DNA of 64,000 nucleotides from Neomonachus schauinslandi (GCF_002201575.2 NC_058413.1:61595229-61659228); one strand, 5' to 3'; positions 1 to 11,225 are shown, counted from the first letter of the stretch. Made by a program: numbers and translations. The notes: generated by a model from the sequence alone, not told the origin.

Positions 1-2466
1 TGTAGAGTGTAAGGAAATGGTCCAGTTTCATTCTTCTGCATGTGGCTGTCCAATTTTCCCAACACCATTTGTTGAAGAGACTGTCTTTGTTCCATTGGAC
101 ATTCTTTCCTGCTTTGTCGAAGATGAGTTGACCATAGAGTTGAGGGTCTATTTCTGGGCTCTCTATTCTGTTCCATTGATCTATGTGTCTGTTTTTGTGC
201 CAGTACCAGACTGTCTTAATGATGACAGCTTTGTAATAAAGCTTGAAGTCGGAATTGTGATGCCACCAGCTATGCTGTTCTTTTTAAATACTCCTCTGGC
301 TATTCGGCGTCTTTTCTGGTTCCATACAAATTTTAGGATTATTTGTTCCATTTCTTTGAAAAAAGTGGATGGTATTTTGATAGGGATTGAATTAAATGTA
401 TAGATTGCTCTAGGTAGTATTGACATCTTCACCATATTTGTTTTTCCAATCCATGAGCATGGAACGTTTCTCCATTTCTTTGTGTCTTCCTCAATTTCTT
501 TCATGAGTATTTTATAGTTTTCTGGGTAGAGATTCTTCGCCTCTTTGGTTAGATTTATTCCTAGATATCTTATGGGTTTGGGTGCAATTGTAAATGGGAT
601 CAACTACTTAACTTCTCTTTCTTCTGTCTTGTTGTTGGTGTATAGGAATGCCACTGACTTCTGTGCATTGATTTTCTATCCTGCCACTTTACTGAATTCC
701 TGTATGAGTTCGAGCAGTTTTGGGGTGGAGTCTTTTGGGTTTTCCACATAAAGTATCATATCATCTGCAAAGAGTGAGAGTTTGACTTCTTCTTTGCCAA
801 TTTGGATGCCTTTGATTTCTTTTTGTTGTCTGATTGCTGTGGCTAGGACTTCCAATACTATGTTGAATAGCAGTGGTGATAGTGGACATCCCTGCCGTAT
901 TCCTGACCTTAGGAGGAAAGCTCTCAGTTTTTCCCCATTGAGAATGATATTCACTGTGGGTTTTTCACAGATGGCTTTTATGATACTGAGGTATGTACCT
1001 TCTATCCCTATACTCTGAAGAGTTTTGATCAAGAGAGGATGCTGTACCTTGTCAAATATTTTTTCTGCATCTATTGAGAGGATATCATATGGTTCTAGTT
1101 CTTTCTTTTATTAATGTATTCTTATTAAATTGATTGATTTGCAGATGTTGAACCAAACTTGCAGCCCAGGGATAAATTCCACTTGGTCATGGTGAATAAT
1201 CCTTTTAATGGACTGTTGGATCCTATTGGCTAGTATTTTGGTGAGAATTTTTGCATCCATGTTCATCAAGGATTTTGGTCTGTAATTCTCCTTTTGGATG
1301 GGGTCTTTGTCTGGTTTTGGGATCAAGGTAATGCTGGCCTCATAAAATGAGTTTGGAAGTTTCCTTCCATTTCTATTTTTTGGAACAGTTTCAGAAGGAT
1401 AAGTATTAATTCTTCTTGAAATGTTTGGTAGAATTCCCCTGGGAAGCCATCTGGCCCTGGGCTTTTGTTTGTTGGGAGATTTTTGATGACTGCTTCAATT
1501 TCCTTAGTGGTTATAGGTCTGTTCAGGTTTTCTATTTCTTCCTGGTTCAGTTTTGGTAGTTGATACATCTCTAGGAATGCCTCCATTTCTTCCAGGTTAT
1601 CTGTATCCCAAAGATTTTGAACAGTTGTGTTTTCATTTTCATTGGTTTCCATGAATTTTTTTAATTCTTCTTTAATTTCCTGGTTGACCCATTCATTCTT
1701 TAGTAGGATGCCCTTTAGCCTCCATGTATTTGAGTTCTTTCCAACTTTCCTCTTGTGATTGAGTTCTAGTTTCAAAGCATTGTGGTCTGAAAATATGCAG
1801 AGAATGATGCTAATCTTATGGTGCCAGTTGAGACCTGATTTGTGACCTAGGATGTGATCGATTCTGGAGAATGTTCCATGGGCACTAGAGAAGAATGTGT
1901 ATTCTGTTGCTTTGGGATGGAATGTTCTGAATATGTCTGTGAAGTCCATTTGGTCCAGTGTGTCATTTAAAGTCTATTTCCTTGTTGATCTTTTGCTTAG
2001 ATGATCTGTCCATTTCAGTAAGGGGGGTGTTAAAGTCCCCCAATATTATTGTATTGTTGTTGATGTATTTTTGCTTTTTTTATTAATTGCCTTATATAAT
2101 TGGCTGCTCCCATGTTAGGGGCATAGCTGTTTACATTAGTTAGATCTTCTTGTTGGATAGACCCTTTAAATAGGATATAGTGCCCTTTCTCCTCTCTTAT
2201 TATAGTCTTTGGTTATAATCTAATTTGTCTGATATAAGGATTGCCACCCCAGCTTTCTTTTGGTGTCCATTAGCATGGTAAGTGGTTTTCCACCCCCTCA
2301 CTTTCAATCTGGGGGGGCCTTTGTGTCTAAAATGAGTCTCTTGCAGACAGCATATCCTTGGGTCTTGTTTTTTTTTTATCCATTCTGATAGCCTGTGTCT
2401 TTTGATTGGGGCATTTAGCCCATTTACATTCAGCGTAACTACTGAAAGATATGAATTTAGTGCCAT
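1..2466 (-). pseudogene. L1 ORF2 (endonuclease-reverse transcriptase), copy A, broken, 3'-incomplete
   Basis: ORF2p nicks DNA and primes reverse transcription of L1 RNA at the nick. The start codon is at 2466-2464. The first 88 codons (2466-2200) are the N-terminus of the APE-type endonuclease, with the NVNGLNAPIKRH motif and the CCLQETHF motif holding the catalytic Glu. The frame is then lost. Later open pieces are 1949-1323 (end of endonuclease into the linker, with KSPGPDGFPGEFYQ of the reverse transcriptase), 1326-1111, 1032-676 (RQGCPLSPLLFN and the catalytic FADD box) and 603-181 (thumb and after). About 407 bp present in copy B between 57839 and 58245 is missing at 1602/1603. Multiple frameshifts make it non-coding. 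Confidence 0.92.
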
Positions 2467-2509
2467 TGTGTTGCCTGTATGGTGACTGTTACTGTATATT
2501 GTCTGTGTT

Positions 2510-3443
2510 CCTTTCTGGTCTATGTTACTTTTAGGCTCTCTCTTTCCTTAGAGGATCCCTTTCAGGATTTCTTGTAGGGCTGGATTTGTGTTTGCAAATT
2601 CCTTTAGTTTTTTTTTTTTTTGGCCTGGAAGCTTTTTATCTCTCTTTCTACTTTCAGTGACAGCCTAGCTGGATATAGTATTCTTGGTTGCATATTTTTT
2701 TCATTTAGTGCTCTGAAGACATCATGCCAGTCATTTGTGGCCTGCCCGGTCTCTGTGGATAGGTCTGTTGCCAATCTAATATTTTTGCCATTGTAGGTTA
2801 CAGACCTCTTGTCCCAAGCTACTTTCAGGATTTTCTCTTTTTCTCTGAGACTTGTAAGTTTTACTATTAGCTGTTGGGGTGTTGACCTATTTTTATTGAT
2901 TTTGAGTGGGTTCTCTGTGCCTTCTGGATTTTGATGCCTCTTTCCTTCCCCAAATTAGGGAAGTTCTCTGCTATAATTTGCTCCAATATACCTTCTGCCT
3001 TTCTCTCTCTTTCTTCTTCTTCTGGGACCCCAATTATTCTAATATTGTTTCATCTTATGGTATCACTTATCTCTCAAATTCTGCCCTTGTGATCCAGTAG
3101 TTGTTTATCTCTCTTTTTCTCAGCTTCTTTATTTTCCATCATTTGGTCTTCTTTATCACTAATTCTTCTGCCTCATTTATCCTAGCAGTTAGTGCCCGAT
3201 TTTTGATTGCACCTCATTAGTAGCCTTTTTGATTTTGACTTGGTTAGATTTTAGTTCTTTTATTTCTCCAGAAAGGGTTTCTGTAATATCTTCCATGTTT
3301 TTTTCAAGGCCAGCTAGTATCTTTAAATTCATCAATCTGAACTCTAGTTCTGACATCTTACTAATGTCCGTATTGATTAGGTCCCTGGCAGTTGGTACTG
3401 CCTCTTGTTCTTTTTTTTGAAGTGATTTTTTCCATCTTGTCAT
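2510..3443 (-). pseudogene. L1 ORF1 (RNA-binding chaperone), copy A, broken
   Basis: ORF1p forms coiled-coil trimers that coat L1 RNA. The start codon is at 3443-3441. The first 84 codons are open to 3189 and begin MTRWKKSLQKKEQEAVPTAR, followed by a charged Leu/Ile heptad-like stretch typical of the N-terminal coiled coil. The frame is then lost, but homology to copy B (59150-60080) continues to about 2510, through the region expected for the RRM and C-terminal domain. The end sits about 45 bp before ORF2, the usual bicistronic spacing. The 3' boundary is approximate. Confidence 0.8.
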
Positions 3444-5225
3444 TTTGTCCAGTGGAGAATAGATGAATGAGAGAACAAAACGCTAATAACAACGACCCCA
3501 GAAAAATATACACTAAACAAATCAGAAGAGACCTGAACCTGGGCAAAAAGAAAGAGAAAGAAAGGCAAAAGAAAAGAAAAGAAAACAGAAAAAGAAAAAG
3601 ATAAAACAACAAACAAACAAACAAAACAGAATATGATCAGATATGATCAAGCTGGTGCATAGATCAGTGGCACACAATAGATTTTGGGTGTATTTTGGTC
3701 AAGTTAGAAGAAAGTGTCTCCCAAAATTTTAAGGAAACAAAAGCTTATATATGTACAAAAATAAGGGTAAATACGATGAAGGGATGGAATATGACTGCAA
3801 AGATGAAAATTATGAAAGATTTCATAAAAGGAATTGATAAGTTGGTTGAATAAAGAAAGAAGATGATTTAAATAAAGAAGGGAGAAAATGTGATCAGGCA
3901 GGAGACTAGAACAAAGCCATACACTAGAGATTTAGGGTATATTTTGGTCTATTAGAAGAAACTGTATCCCAAAATTTTAAAGAGAGAACAACTTATATAT
4001 ATAGAAGGGATAGAATAGGACTCTAAAAATGAAAAATAAAAAGATTTTTTTTAAAAGGGATTGATAAGATGTTGGTTGAAAAAGGGAAAAAGAAAAATTC
4101 AAAAAAAAAAAGAAGAAAATTTAAAAAATTAACTTTGAAAGACTGAAGAATCATGGGAAAAAAGCCATGAATTCTATATGCAGTATTCTCCTAGTGCTGA
4201 CATTCTGCCATTCTCATTGATCGGTAAACTTGGTCTTGACTGGCTGTTCTTGCTGATCTTCTGGGGGAGGGGTCTGTTGCCATGGTTCTCAAATGTCTTT
4301 GCCGGAGGCAGAATTGCCCCGCCCTTGTCCAGGGCTGGGCTAAGTAATCTGCTCAGGTTTGCTCTCGGGAGCTTTTGTTCCCTGCAAGGTTTCCATACAG
4401 CTTTGGAGGATGAGAGTGATAATGGCGGCCTCCCAATCTCTGTCCCAGAGGAGCCAGGAACTCAGGGCCCCACTCCTCATTGAGCCACCAGAGAAAAGCA
4501 GTCAATCACTTTGGTCTCCCTGTCTCCGGCTGCCCTCTGTGCTCACCCGGCCTGTGGCCGAATGCTTCTATCTTTGGCACATGACCCCGTGTGGAGTCTC
4601 CAAACTCAGCACATTCCTGCGGTGCACTCCTGTGCCACTCCGTCTGGGGGAGGAAGGAGAGTCTCCCCAGATCTGCTTTGTTGGGTCCCTGCTGGAAGAG
4701 CAGTGGCCAGACTGTGCCACAGATCACAGTTTATGGCAATCCCGAGCTGACAGCCCTCTCCTCGGCTCCATCTTTGCAGCCAGCTTCCCCACTCCCAATA
4801 CCTGGGAGCTCTGCTGCACTCAGTCACCCCTGGTCTTTCTGTGACCCCAAGGGTCCTAAGACCACACTGTCCCAGCGAGGCTTCCATCCCCCGCTTAGCC
4901 ACTGGAGCGATGTCCCTCAGCAGAGCCGACTTCTAAAAGTTCCAATTTTGTGCTCTGTGGCTCTATCACTTGCAGGTAACTGGCTGATGGAGGTTGCTTC
5001 CCCCACTGTGTATCTTCCTGAATATCGCCTCAGATTCACTTCTCCACATGTCCTACCTTCCAGAAAGTGGTCACTTTTCTGTTCAGAGAGTTGCTGATAT
5101 TCTTTTCTTCCATCTCCTGTTGAGTTCGTAGGTGTTCAGAATGGTTTGATCCCTATCTAGCTGAATTCCCAGGACCAGACGAAATTTAGGTCTCCTGCTC
5201 CTCCGCCATCTTGCTCCTCCCTCCC
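3444..5225 (-). promoter_or_regulatory. L1 5' UTR with internal promoter, copy A
   Basis: About 1.8 kb between the element's 5' end and ORF1. The distal part (about 5225-4180) is the only clearly GC-rich stretch in the window and has many CpG or decayed CpG sites. The proximal part (about 4130-3540) is A/purine-rich on the plus strand and contains two diverged copies of a ~230-250 bp unit (see findings). In L1s this region holds the Pol II promoter; activity here is not shown. Open frames of up to 168 codons in the GC-rich part (such as 4591-5097 plus) look like chance frames without ORF1/ORF2 similarity. Confidence 0.8.
5203..5212 (-). promoter_or_regulatory. YY1-type motif at L1 5' end
   Basis: The minus strand reads AAGATGGCGG within the first ~25 bases of copy A, matching the YY1 core (AAnATGGCGGC) that sets transcription start in primate L1. 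The same motif is at 63963-63972. The equivalence of function in carnivore L1 is inferred. Confidence 0.55.
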
Positions 5226-5547
5226 AAGAATATTTTTATACTCACTTGAAAGTGAATAACTTTCTTAACGGCACATAGTATTTATGTGCATATAGGTTAA
5301 TTAACTGCTAATAAATTATATGTTTATATAGTATCCCAAAGTATGGGATATTATCTAAAACATATCATTTTGCTGTGACTAATCATTGAGGCTGTTTTTA
5401 TGTAATTTTTTTACATAAATTTACATAGAAGTAATTTTACTTTTATATAAGTAAAATCTAAAAAATTACATCTACTCAATTTCTGAGTAGAAAGTGTATT
5501 TTTCAACATTCTCCTCATAATTTGCTATCATTTATTCTATGTTATTA
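5226..5547. other. AT-rich single-copy-looking DNA with stacked small palindromes
   Basis: I recognise no gene or repeat. Between 5401 and 5491 there are hairpin-capable sequences: 5401-5413 with 5459-5470, an inner pair 5434-5442 with 5449-5457, and a separate 8-bp stem TCTACTCA / TGAGTAGA at 5471-5478 and 5484-5491. It might be a decayed MITE, but no terminal inverted repeat with a TSD is visible. Confidence 0.4.
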
Positions 5548-6120
5548 GTTACTGCTGTCCAGAGAAACAAAATAGGAGATGATTTTATATATATATAAAA
5601 ATTCATCTCTATTTTGTTATATATACATGTATATATATATATGTATATATATATTTTATATATAAATATATATACATATATATGTATATATATATAATTG
5701 GAGAACGAGGAAAGCTGATAGTCAGCGTCTGAGAGCCTGAGAACCAGGGTAGACAATGGTGTAATTTCCAGTCTGAGGCCAAAGGCTTAAGAACCCAGAG
5801 GCCACTGGTGTAAGTCCCAGAGTCTGAAAGCTTGAAAACCAGAAGCTCCAACATCCAGAGGCAGATGTATGGCCCAGTTAAAGAAGAGAGGGGGATTTTG
5901 CCCTTCCTTTGCCTTTTTTTTTTTAATTTACACCATCAACATATTCAGACTGGATGATGCCTGCCCACACTGGTGAGAGTAGATCTCTTGACTCTGTCTT
6001 TTGGATCAAATGCTCAACCTCTTCCAGAAACACCCTCAAAGACAAACCCAGAAATGTTTTACCAGTTATGTAGGCATGTGTTAGACGAGTCAAGTTGACA
6101 CAGACAACTTATGATGACAA
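5548..6120. repeat. Old interspersed mammalian repeat, family not assigned
   Basis: Starts CTGTCCAGAGAAACAAAATA, passes through a TA microsatellite, and ends near CAAGTTGACACAGACAACTT. I recognise this layout (AGAGAAACAGAACCAAT-(TA)n ... CAAGTTGACACATA) as a dispersed mammalian repeat, but I cannot name the family with confidence. Short open frames inside it are not coding. Confidence 0.5.
5586..5698. repeat. (TA)n-rich microsatellite
   Basis: Interrupted alternating TATATA/TATACATG tract of about 113 bp, self-complementary, probably grown from the short TA run typical of the surrounding repeat. Confidence 0.85.
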
Positions 6121-6439
6121 CTATTTTATTCCTTTCTGCATTCTACAACATCACTCTCTGGAGGATGCAGTACATATAGGCAAGAGCAAGAGCTGTGTTT
6201 AAGATTTCCAGGTAGAAACTGAAACACATATGATTGATTTTAGGAGTAAATATCCCCAAATTTTTGTTCAAATACATCATTTCAAAGCAGAAATTTTATG
6301 CTGCCTTCCCCTACTTTTCTGAACTCTCTTTTACAGAGAACATCAACATCTTTGTCCTAGGCTTCCTGATCCAACAATGTCTATACTTAGAATAGCATTA
6401 GAGAGTCACTACATTTGTCAACACATGTACACACACACA
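6121..6439. other. No recognisable feature
   Basis: Ordinary AT-rich sequence. No gene, repeat or long open frame that I can support. Confidence 0.5.
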
Positions 6440-7070
6440 CATCCTTTGTCTAATTTCTCAACTCTGCATGGCATAAAACATGAAATCTGTGTTTTGGACT
6501 ACAAAGCTGTGTGTGATCTGGTCCCTGCCTCCTTCTCCAAATTCATGTCAGACTCCTCATTTCCTTCTAAGTGTCAAGTTTTTATCTACCTCAGGGCTTT
6601 AGAGAATGTTTTTTGTTTTTTTGATCTCATAACACTGCTGACTCCTGCTCTGTCACCCCACATCGTGACAGAGACTGTGTTAATGGCCCCACTTTTTTTT
6701 TTCTTTTTTTAAAGATGTATTTATTTATTTTAGAGATTGAGAGAGCACAAGCGGGGAGAGGGGCAGAGGGAGATAATCCTCAAACAGACTCCTGAATGTG
6801 GAGCCCAGCATGGAGCTCAAGCCCATGACCCATGAGATCATGACCTGAGCCAAAACCAAACACTGGATGTTTAACCAACTGAGCCAACCAGGAGCCCCTA
6901 ATTGCCCTACTCTTAATTACATTTGCTCTCTTATTCTATTTCAAATAATACTCTTTCTTTTTCAGAACTTTATATAGTATCTACTTCTTAGTGGCTTATT
7001 ATTTTAAATGTATGTGTATCTTGTAAGCTTATTGAGGGCAGGATGTGTAATTTTTAGGTTCATTGCTCAG
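6440..7070 (+). repeat. L2 LINE relic, sense, split by a SINE (continues at about 9355)
   Basis: Decayed L2 3' region. 6500-6660 matches the stretch around 'aaagctgtgtgtgatctggtccctgcct' (L2: ggccctacatgatctggcccctgcct). 7020-7060 holds TTGTAAGCTTATTGAGGGCAGG, a hallmark of the L2 3' end. The last part, CCAGAATAAAAGTACTCAATAAA, appears at about 9400, so the tail has been carried away by later insertions (7071-9355). A SINE sits inside at 6693-6898. Confidence 0.7.
6693..6898 (-). mobile_element. CAN SINE (tRNA-derived), minus strand
   Basis: Reads T-rich tail, (TTTAT)n, GA-rich body, then GAGCCAACCAGGAGCCCC, the reverse of the tRNA-like head. It is flanked by 12-bp TSDs TAATGGCCCCAC (6681-6692) and TAATTGCCCTAC (6899-6910) with two mismatches, so it is an older copy. 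It lies inside the L2. Confidence 0.9.
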
Positions 7071-9355
7071 GACCAGCTACAAAATTTTTGATGCCCAGTG
7101 CAAAATGAAAATATGGGTTCCTCAAGCCAATGTCCAAGAGATTGTTGCCCATGTTTTCTTTTTGGAGTTTTATGGTTTCAAGTCTCACATTTAGAGCTTT
7201 AATCCATGTTTAGTTTATTTTTGTGTATGATGTAAGAAAGTATTCCAGTTTCACCCATTTGCATATAGCTGTCCAGTTTTCCCAACATCATTTGTTGAAG
7301 AGACTGTCTTTTCTCCATTGTATATTCTCTCCTCTTTTGTCAAAAACTGTGTAAGTGTGGTATTATTTCTGGCCTCTCTATTCTGTTCCATTGATCTATG
7401 TGTCTGTTTTTTGTCACTACCATACTGTTTTGATTACTATAGGTTTATAGTATAGCTTCTAGCTTGGTCTGGATGGTGATATCTTCCGCTTTATTCTTAT
7501 TTCTTAAGATTGCTTTGGCTATTCAAGATTTTTGTGGTTACATACAAATTATAGCATTATTTGTTCTAGTTCTGTGAAAAATATTATTGGTATTTTGATA
7601 AGGACTGCACTGAATCTGTAAGTTACTTTGGGTACTATGGATATTTTAACAATATAAATTCTTCCAATAAGCATGGTATACCTTTCCATTTGCTTATGTC
7701 ATCCTCAACTTCTTTCATTAATGTTTTGTAGTTTTCAGAATACATGTCTTTCACCTCCTTGGTTAAGTTTATTCCCAGGTATTTTTTCTTTTTGATGAAA
7801 TTGTAAATGGGATTGTTTTCTTAATTTCTCTTTCTGCTACTTTGTTATTAATGTATAGAAATTCAACATACTTCTGTATATGAATTTTGTATCCTGAAAT
7901 TTTAATGAATTCATTTATTAGTTCTAAAATTTTTTTTTTAGGTGGCGTCTTTAGGGTTTTCAACATACAGTATCATGTCATCTGCAAATAGTGAGTTTCA
8001 CTTCTTCCCTGCCCATTTGGATGCCTTATATTTCTTTTTCTTGTTTGATTGCTGTAGTTATGACTTTCTCAGGCAAGGGAAACCAAAGTAAAAATAAATT
8101 ATTGAGACTACACCAAAATAAAAAGCTTTTGCATAATGAAGGAAGCATCAACAAGTCAAAAAAGCAACCTACTGAATGGGAGAACACATTTGCAAATGAT
8201 ATATCTGACAAAGAGGTTAATATCCAAAATATATAAAGAACTCTTACAACACCAAAATACCCCAAATAATGCAATTAAAAAATGGGAAGAAGGCCTGAAT
8301 AGACATTTTTCCAAAGACACACAGATGACCAAGAAACACATGAAAAGATGCTCAATATTGCTAATCATCAGGGAAATGCAAATCAAAACAACAATGAAAT
8401 ATCACCTCCCACCAGTCAGAATGGCTAGTATTAGACAAGAAATTAACAGTGCTGGTGAAGATATAAAGTAAAGGAAACTCTTATGTAGTATTGGTAAGAA
8501 TGTAAATTTTACAGCCACTATGGAAAACAGTATGGAGTTTCTTCTAAAAGTTAAAAATAGAAATACCAAATAATCCAGTAATTCCACTGCTGGACATTCG
8601 CCCAAAGAAAACCAGAACACGAATTTGAAAAGATATAGGCATCCCTATGTTAACTGCAGCCTTATTTAGAATAGCCAAGGTATGATAGTAACCTAAGTAT
8701 CCATTGATAAATGAATGGATAAAGAAGATGTGGTGTGTGTGTGTGTGTGTGCATAATGGAATATTGCTCAGCCATAAAAAATGAAATATTTCCATTCACA
8801 ACAGCATGGGTGGATATAGAAGTTATTATGCTTACTAAAATAACTCAGATGGAGAAAGACAAATACCATATGATCTCATTTATATGTGGAACTTAAAAAA
8901 CAAACAAAAAACATAAACAGATTCATAAATACAGAGAACAAAACAGTGGTTGCCAGAAGGGAGGAGAGTTGGGGGGGGTGGGCAAAATAGGTGAAGGAGA
9001 TTAACAGGTACAAACTTCTAGTTATAAAATAAATATGTCATGGCAATGAAAAGTACGGTATAGGAAATACAGACAAAAGATTGTAATAACATTGTATGGT
9101 AGCAGATGGTAACTACACTTACTGTGGTGAGAACTGCATAATGTATGTAATTGTTGAATCACTATACTATACATCTGAAACTAATATAACATTATATATT
9201 AACTATATTCCAATTAAAAAAGAATTTAAAAAAACATGGGTCCGTTATTCAAAAGTTATTAAGGATTTCAAGATGAGGACAATAAAGCACTGAACCAAGC
9301 ATGGCAGACTTCTGAGAGCAGGACCCTGTGTGATGGCGCATGTCACACTCACACA
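7071..9355. repeat. Unclassified old repeat split by an L1
   Basis: Left piece 7071-7121 (CAGGACCAGCTACAAAATTT ... GCCCAGTGCAAAATG) and right piece 9244-9355 (TCAAAAGTTATTAAGGATTT ... CATGAAGCTGGCTCTG) join into one familiar mammalian repeat of the 'cccagtgcaaaatgaaaatgcagggccc' type. The L1 at 7122-9230 interrupts it, and the whole interrupts an L2. Family name not assigned. Confidence 0.45.
7122..9230 (+). mobile_element. 5'-truncated L1 with 5' inversion (twin-primed)
   Basis: 7122 to about 8070 is ORF2 in antisense (TTTGTTGAAGAGACTGTCTT and similar landmarks). From about 8071 to 9230 the element is in sense: ORF2 C-terminal region, 3' UTR, and an A-rich tail AATTTAAAAAAA. The antisense part, flipped, lies just upstream of the sense part in element order, as expected for twin priming. 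TSD: AAAATATGGGT (7108-7118) and AAAACATGGGT (9231-9241). No ORF survives; the C-terminal ORF2 region is open only in short pieces such as 8136-8471. A (TG)n run lies at 8730-8751. Confidence 0.85.
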
Positions 9356-9430
9356 TGAAGCTGGCTCTGTTTCACTTTATATCCAGTATCTACAATAATA
9401 TCCAGAATAAAAGTACTCAATAAACACTTA

Positions 9431-10089
9431 TTTTAAAATATAATGAGTGAATTACTAGTAGATTAAATACATTGACACATCTTTATACAAGTATGTGAAT
9501 AACTTATTCAGAATCACCCCAAGGAACATGTTCTGAAAAGAATGGAGAGAGAACATAAAGCACAGTGAACCAATGGGAAAAGATGATAAAATTGAAGAAG
9601 CCAGAGGCACAAAAATTCACCTTCAATGTTTTGCTTGAGGTCATTTTTCCTCTATTAAAAAAAAAAAAAACTAGAAAAAGATTCTTAAAAAATGAAATAG
9701 GAATTTGACCCTTAAGGAAGGAAAAAATGTAAGATTTTGGATACATAAAGTATTCTATGCAAAGTGTGCCTTCTCAAAAACTGTATGACAGAGATTTTTT
9801 TTTCCTTCCTTACTTGTATATTTAAGAAACCTATAATTAAGAGAGGTAAGACAATTGACCTAATTTCCCAAAGGGAGTTATTTTGAGAGCTGGTTTTAAT
9901 TTTTTGTATCTGGAACAATACTGCCTTTCTTGTGCCTCAGTAAGGCCCATACTGTGGAGGGGTCTTTCTTGAAATTTTATAGATCTTACTTTGGTCCCTG
10001 GAATTGTGTGGGGCTGATCATAGAACACCCTGAGCCTAGGACTCACATGGTCTCAGATTTTCCCTTTGGGTTCCCTGTGACCTTCTATG
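9431..10089. other. No recognisable feature
   Basis: AT-rich sequence with A/T homopolymers near 9660 and 9800. No repeat family or gene recognised. The open frames of 65-80 codons have no recognisable domain. Confidence 0.5.
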
Positions 10090-10490
10090 CTCAACTTTGA
10101 ATGAGAGTCACCAGCTCTGAGAAGTCAAAATTAATCAAGTCAACATAATGCCCAAGGCTTTTGATTCAGCAATCCCTTCCCTTGAGATGTAACCAAAGGA
10201 AATTCAACAGTAGAAAAATAGAACCAGATTTTCTATCCATTGTAACATTTTCTATAAATGTAAGCAGAAACATTTTATCAAATTTATTGTCTGCCACACT
10301 TGCACAGGACTTTTAATATGAATTGACTGATTTAGTGAGAAATTCAAATGAATGAAAATTATAAAAAGGAAATCAATACATCATAATAATTACTGAAAGA
10401 AGAGTAATTCTAAAGTGTGGTGTAAAGACCTATTTCAGAAGCAGCTGCTTAGTAAATATGCAGATTACTAGGCCCCATCCTATAGTCTAC
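10090..10490 (+). repeat. Old duplicated block, copy 1, ending in a MER5A-like piece
   Basis: Similar by eye to 18040-18440 across about 400 bp (for example CCATTGTAACATTTTCTATA against TCATTGTAACATTATCTATA), with the same internal order. The last ~80 bp (about 10408-10490: AAAGTGTGGTGTAAAGACC ... AGGCCCCATCC) resemble the left part of the hAT element MER5A. Divergence looks like roughly one base in four. Confidence 0.6.
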
Positions 10491-10973
10491 CCTTGGTCCT
10501 TGAACTTTAATAAGTCCCTTTTGTTGTCAAGGATTCTCTTTCATCAGTCTGTTCTGACTGCAGTGTTACCTCTAGTCTATAGCACCCAAGGGTGAAGAAA
10601 TGGTGGCCAGGATTCCTTTACTCTGTGCATTCCTTGGATGGTCATCTCACTCCCTCTGCAGACTCCAGGACACTCTATCAGTATTCTGCAAATGGCTCCT
10701 CCTATCTTCTCTGCAAAGTCAACTAGCTCTTCCAATCAATATTCTCTGTTGCTTATCATTTGTTCTGTGAGGGGTACTTTCTCAGGTTGGTCTTATGCTT
10801 TGCCAAATGCTTCATTAGGACCGCTTTTCTTAATCTCTCATGGGACTCTTTCCTATCCTTCCCACAGGTGTCATACTGTGGAAAGTAGGAATATGGTCAA
10901 CATTAAAAAAGAAAAACCACATTCTATATAGGAATCCAGTAAAGGCAGAGTTCAAGAGGAGACACAATTTCAA
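10491..10973. other. No recognisable feature
   Basis: Locally less AT-rich. The 97-codon open frame at 10638-10931 has no recognisable domain and no flanking signals. I see nothing else. Confidence 0.45.
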
Positions 10974-10990
10974 GATTTTTCCCTATCTTT

Positions 10991-11178
10991 TTTTAAAAGA
11001 TTTTATTTATTTGACAGAGAGAGAGAGCACAAGTAGGCAGAGCAGCAGATAGAAGGAGAGGGAGAAGCAGGCTCCCAATAGAGCAGAGAGCCCAACGCAG
11101 GGCTTGATCCCAGGACCCCAGGATCATGACCTGAGCCAAAGGCAGATGCTTAACTGACTGAGCCACCCAGGCACACCC
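10991..11178 (-). mobile_element. CAN SINE, minus strand, full length
   Basis: Complete SINE from tail (TTTTTTTAAAAGATTTTATT) to head (GACTGAGCCACCCAGGCACA). Perfect 17-bp repeats GATTTTTCCCTATCTTT at 10974-10990 and 11226-11242 flank this copy together with the tail fragment that follows. Confidence 0.92.
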
Positions 11179-11225
11179 CTCTTTTTTTTTAAAGATTTTA
11201 TTTATTTATTTGACACACAAAGAGA
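11179..11225 (-). mobile_element. SINE 3'-tail fragment abutting the full SINE
   Basis: A second TTTTTTTTTTAAAGATTTTA-(TTTAT)n-TTTGACACACAAAGAGA tail of about 47 bp, same orientation, without body or head. It lies within the same 17-bp TSD pair as the full copy, giving a head-to-tail partial dimer. Confidence 0.8.

Larger units (their letters stand above)
1..5225 (-). mobile_element. Young carnivore L1 retrotransposon, copy A (3' end outside window)
   Basis: This is a LINE-1 read right to left. Its 5' end is at about 5225, where the minus strand begins GGGAGGAGCAAGATGGCGG. The order is 5' UTR (5225-3444), ORF1 (3443 to about 2510), then ORF2 (2466 to beyond base 1). Aligned by eye to copy B at 54846-60561, base 1 lies about 920 bp before the end of ORF2, so the ORF2 C-terminus, 3' UTR and poly(A) tail lie outside. 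Unlike copy B it keeps the full 5' UTR. ORF1 and ORF2 both carry frameshifts and stops, and ORF2 lacks about 407 bp near 1602/1603. Its TSD cannot be tested without the left flank. It is a dead element by inspection. Confidence 0.93.

Noticed and set aside
3540..3640. A-rich plus-strand stretch as a processed-pseudogene tail
   Set aside because: It is the known A/purine-rich part of the L1 leader near ORF1, also seen at 60180-60270 in copy B.
4359..5097. Overlapping 161- and 168-codon plus-strand frames
   Set aside because: Antisense to copy A's GC-rich 5' UTR, in several overlapping frames and both strands, which indicates composition rather than coding.
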